Assembly: GCA_027297425.1 (NCBI GenBank)
Contig: JAPUIC010000034.1
Coordinates: forward strand, 1-5,576
Source of the DNA: Nitrososphaerota archaeon
Lineage (GTDB): Archaea; Thermoproteota; Nitrososphaeria; Nitrososphaerales; JAPUIC01
Direction: 5' to 3'
DNA length: 5,576 nucleotides
Below the pieces are notes generated by a model. It was not told the DNA's origin and searched no databases. It saw only the letters and a program-made list of their open reading frames with translations. The position numbers were made by a program, and so were the translations under genes. Shown piece by piece: positions 4,989 to 5,576 of the stretch; the first letter of the stretch is position 1; each line of letters starts with the position of its first letter.

Positions 4989-5218
4989 ATAAGCTTAAAG
5001 CGAGGGGAGACTCCTCGAGCAGCGTGAACAGGAAGCTCTGTCGGACTTGCGACACAGAAAGGGACTTTGAGGAGATTGGTGTCCCATCCTGGGGTCAATC
5101 TTTCGAGCGTCGCATAGCCTTGACTAGCGGCGGAAAATTTGGATACCTGTATGCCTGCGTTGAATGCGGGACCACAGTCTTCACGGAAGGTAAGACAGGG
5201 CTCGAAGACTCTCTCTAA
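4985..5218 (+). CDS. Small zinc-ribbon protein
   Basis: A 77-aa protein with two CxxC knuckles, CRTC (19-22) and CVEC (58-61), separated by 35 residues. The second follows FGYLYA, a typical final beta-strand of a zinc ribbon. The four cysteines should bind one zinc ion. Such single-domain ribbons in archaea bind nucleic acid or protein partners, but the specific role cannot be read from the sequence. The start is uncertain. TTG 4985 lacks a good Shine-Dalgarno site but overlaps the stop of a short upstream ORF. GTG 5024 would give a 64-aa protein starting MNRKLCRTC, with the purine run GAGGGGAG about 13 nt upstream. It is in the same direction as the preceding genes and may be the last gene of that operon; its stop lies 14 bp from that of the convergent gene. 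Confidence 0.65.
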   Translation: MNKLKARGDSSSSVNRKLCRTCDTERDFEEIGVPSWGQSFERRIALTSGGKFGYLYACVECGTTVFTEGKTGLEDSL

Positions 5219-5232
5219 ATCGCGGAGAAAAA

Positions 5233-5576
5233 TTACTCGTTAACTGTGCTCTTATCAGTTTTCGACCTATTTCTTCTAACCAGGATAATACTCGGTATGG
5301 TTATCAGCACTATCAACAGGACGATAGATGTTATCACTACATACGAAAACGAAATTAGAAGTGGTCGCTCTCGGTCAGAATCTTGTGAGACCGTTCCCTC
5401 TAAAAGTGATTCCTGGCCAAGGTAAACTACTTTGACTTGATACTCGCCATCTGGTACTATATCGAATGAAACGACACCTGCAGCGTCAGTCGACTTTGCG
5501 AGCTTCAAGTCGTTGGGCATTGTCAAAAGCACAGATGCATCCCGAATGGGAACTCCTAAGAGATCTGCTACCTGAA
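5233..5576 (-). CDS. Membrane-anchored surface protein with C-terminal beta-sandwich domain (partial, N-terminus outside the window)
   Basis: The minus-strand frame is open to the right edge, so this is the C-terminal about 114 residues of a larger protein; the GTG at 5532-5530 is probably an internal valine. The visible part starts in a beta-sandwich resembling carboxypeptidase-regulatory or Ig-like repeats: LGVPIRDASVLLTM, then TDAAGVVSFDIVPDGEYQVKV and YLGQESLLEG. A charged stalk (SQDSDRERP) follows, then one strongly hydrophobic span of about 25 residues (SYVVITSIVLLIVLITIPSI to IILV), then a basic tail (RRNRSK). This arrangement predicts an external domain, a single membrane anchor and a short cytoplasmic tail. 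The missing N-terminal part probably holds a signal peptide and further domains. Function is unknown. Confidence 0.7.
   Translation of the reverse strand, partial: QVADLLGVPIRDASVLLTMPNDLKLAKSTDAAGVVSFDIVPDGEYQVKVVYLGQESLLEGTVSQDSDRERPLLISFSYVVITSIVLLIVLITIPSIILVRRNRSKTDKSTVNE

Overview
The window looks archaeal, most likely from the Nitrososphaeria (Thaumarchaeota), although no rRNA or other firm taxonomic marker is present. Three things point that way. A tRNA-Leu carries a 14-nt intron at position 37/38 with bulge-helix-bulge geometry and no encoded CCA. Two predicted start codons lie about 29 nt downstream of TATA-like boxes, as expected for leaderless archaeal transcripts. The largest protein has the HTH plus repeated helical/coiled-coil layout that I recall as abundant and uncharacterised in thaumarchaeal genomes.

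Region 1 (1-1482) is an oxidative-stress cluster. It opens with the last 17 codons of a catalase-peroxidase (katG, + strand). A decayed aquaporin/GlpF-family (MIP) gene follows on the - strand. Next is a nickel superoxide dismutase gene (sodN, - strand) with an intact HCDIPCGIYDP nickel hook behind a propeptide. Divergent from it is sodX, a Ser/Lys signal-peptidase-like protease predicted to remove that propeptide. SodN would convert superoxide to H2O2 and O2, KatG would remove the H2O2, and SodX would activate SodN. A palindromic TATA-like box, CTTATAAG, sits between sodN and sodX and could serve both genes.

Region 2 (1483-2284) holds the intron-containing tRNA-Leu(UAG), a short spacer with a GC-rich hairpin, and a stand-alone two-CBS-domain protein.

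Region 3 (2285-4921) starts with a roughly 440-bp non-coding stretch containing a cluster of TGACG/CGTCA boxes with regular spacing. It leads into a 580-codon HTH/coiled-coil protein (start chosen at 2731). A 152-aa protein of unknown function follows in a tight or overlapping arrangement, so the two are probably one operon and one functional unit. This is the least explained part of the window.

Region 4 (4905-5576) has a possible 27-codon linking ORF, a small four-cysteine zinc-ribbon protein, and, convergent with it on the - strand, the C-terminal part of a membrane-anchored protein with an extracytoplasmic beta-sandwich-like domain. That last gene runs off the right edge.
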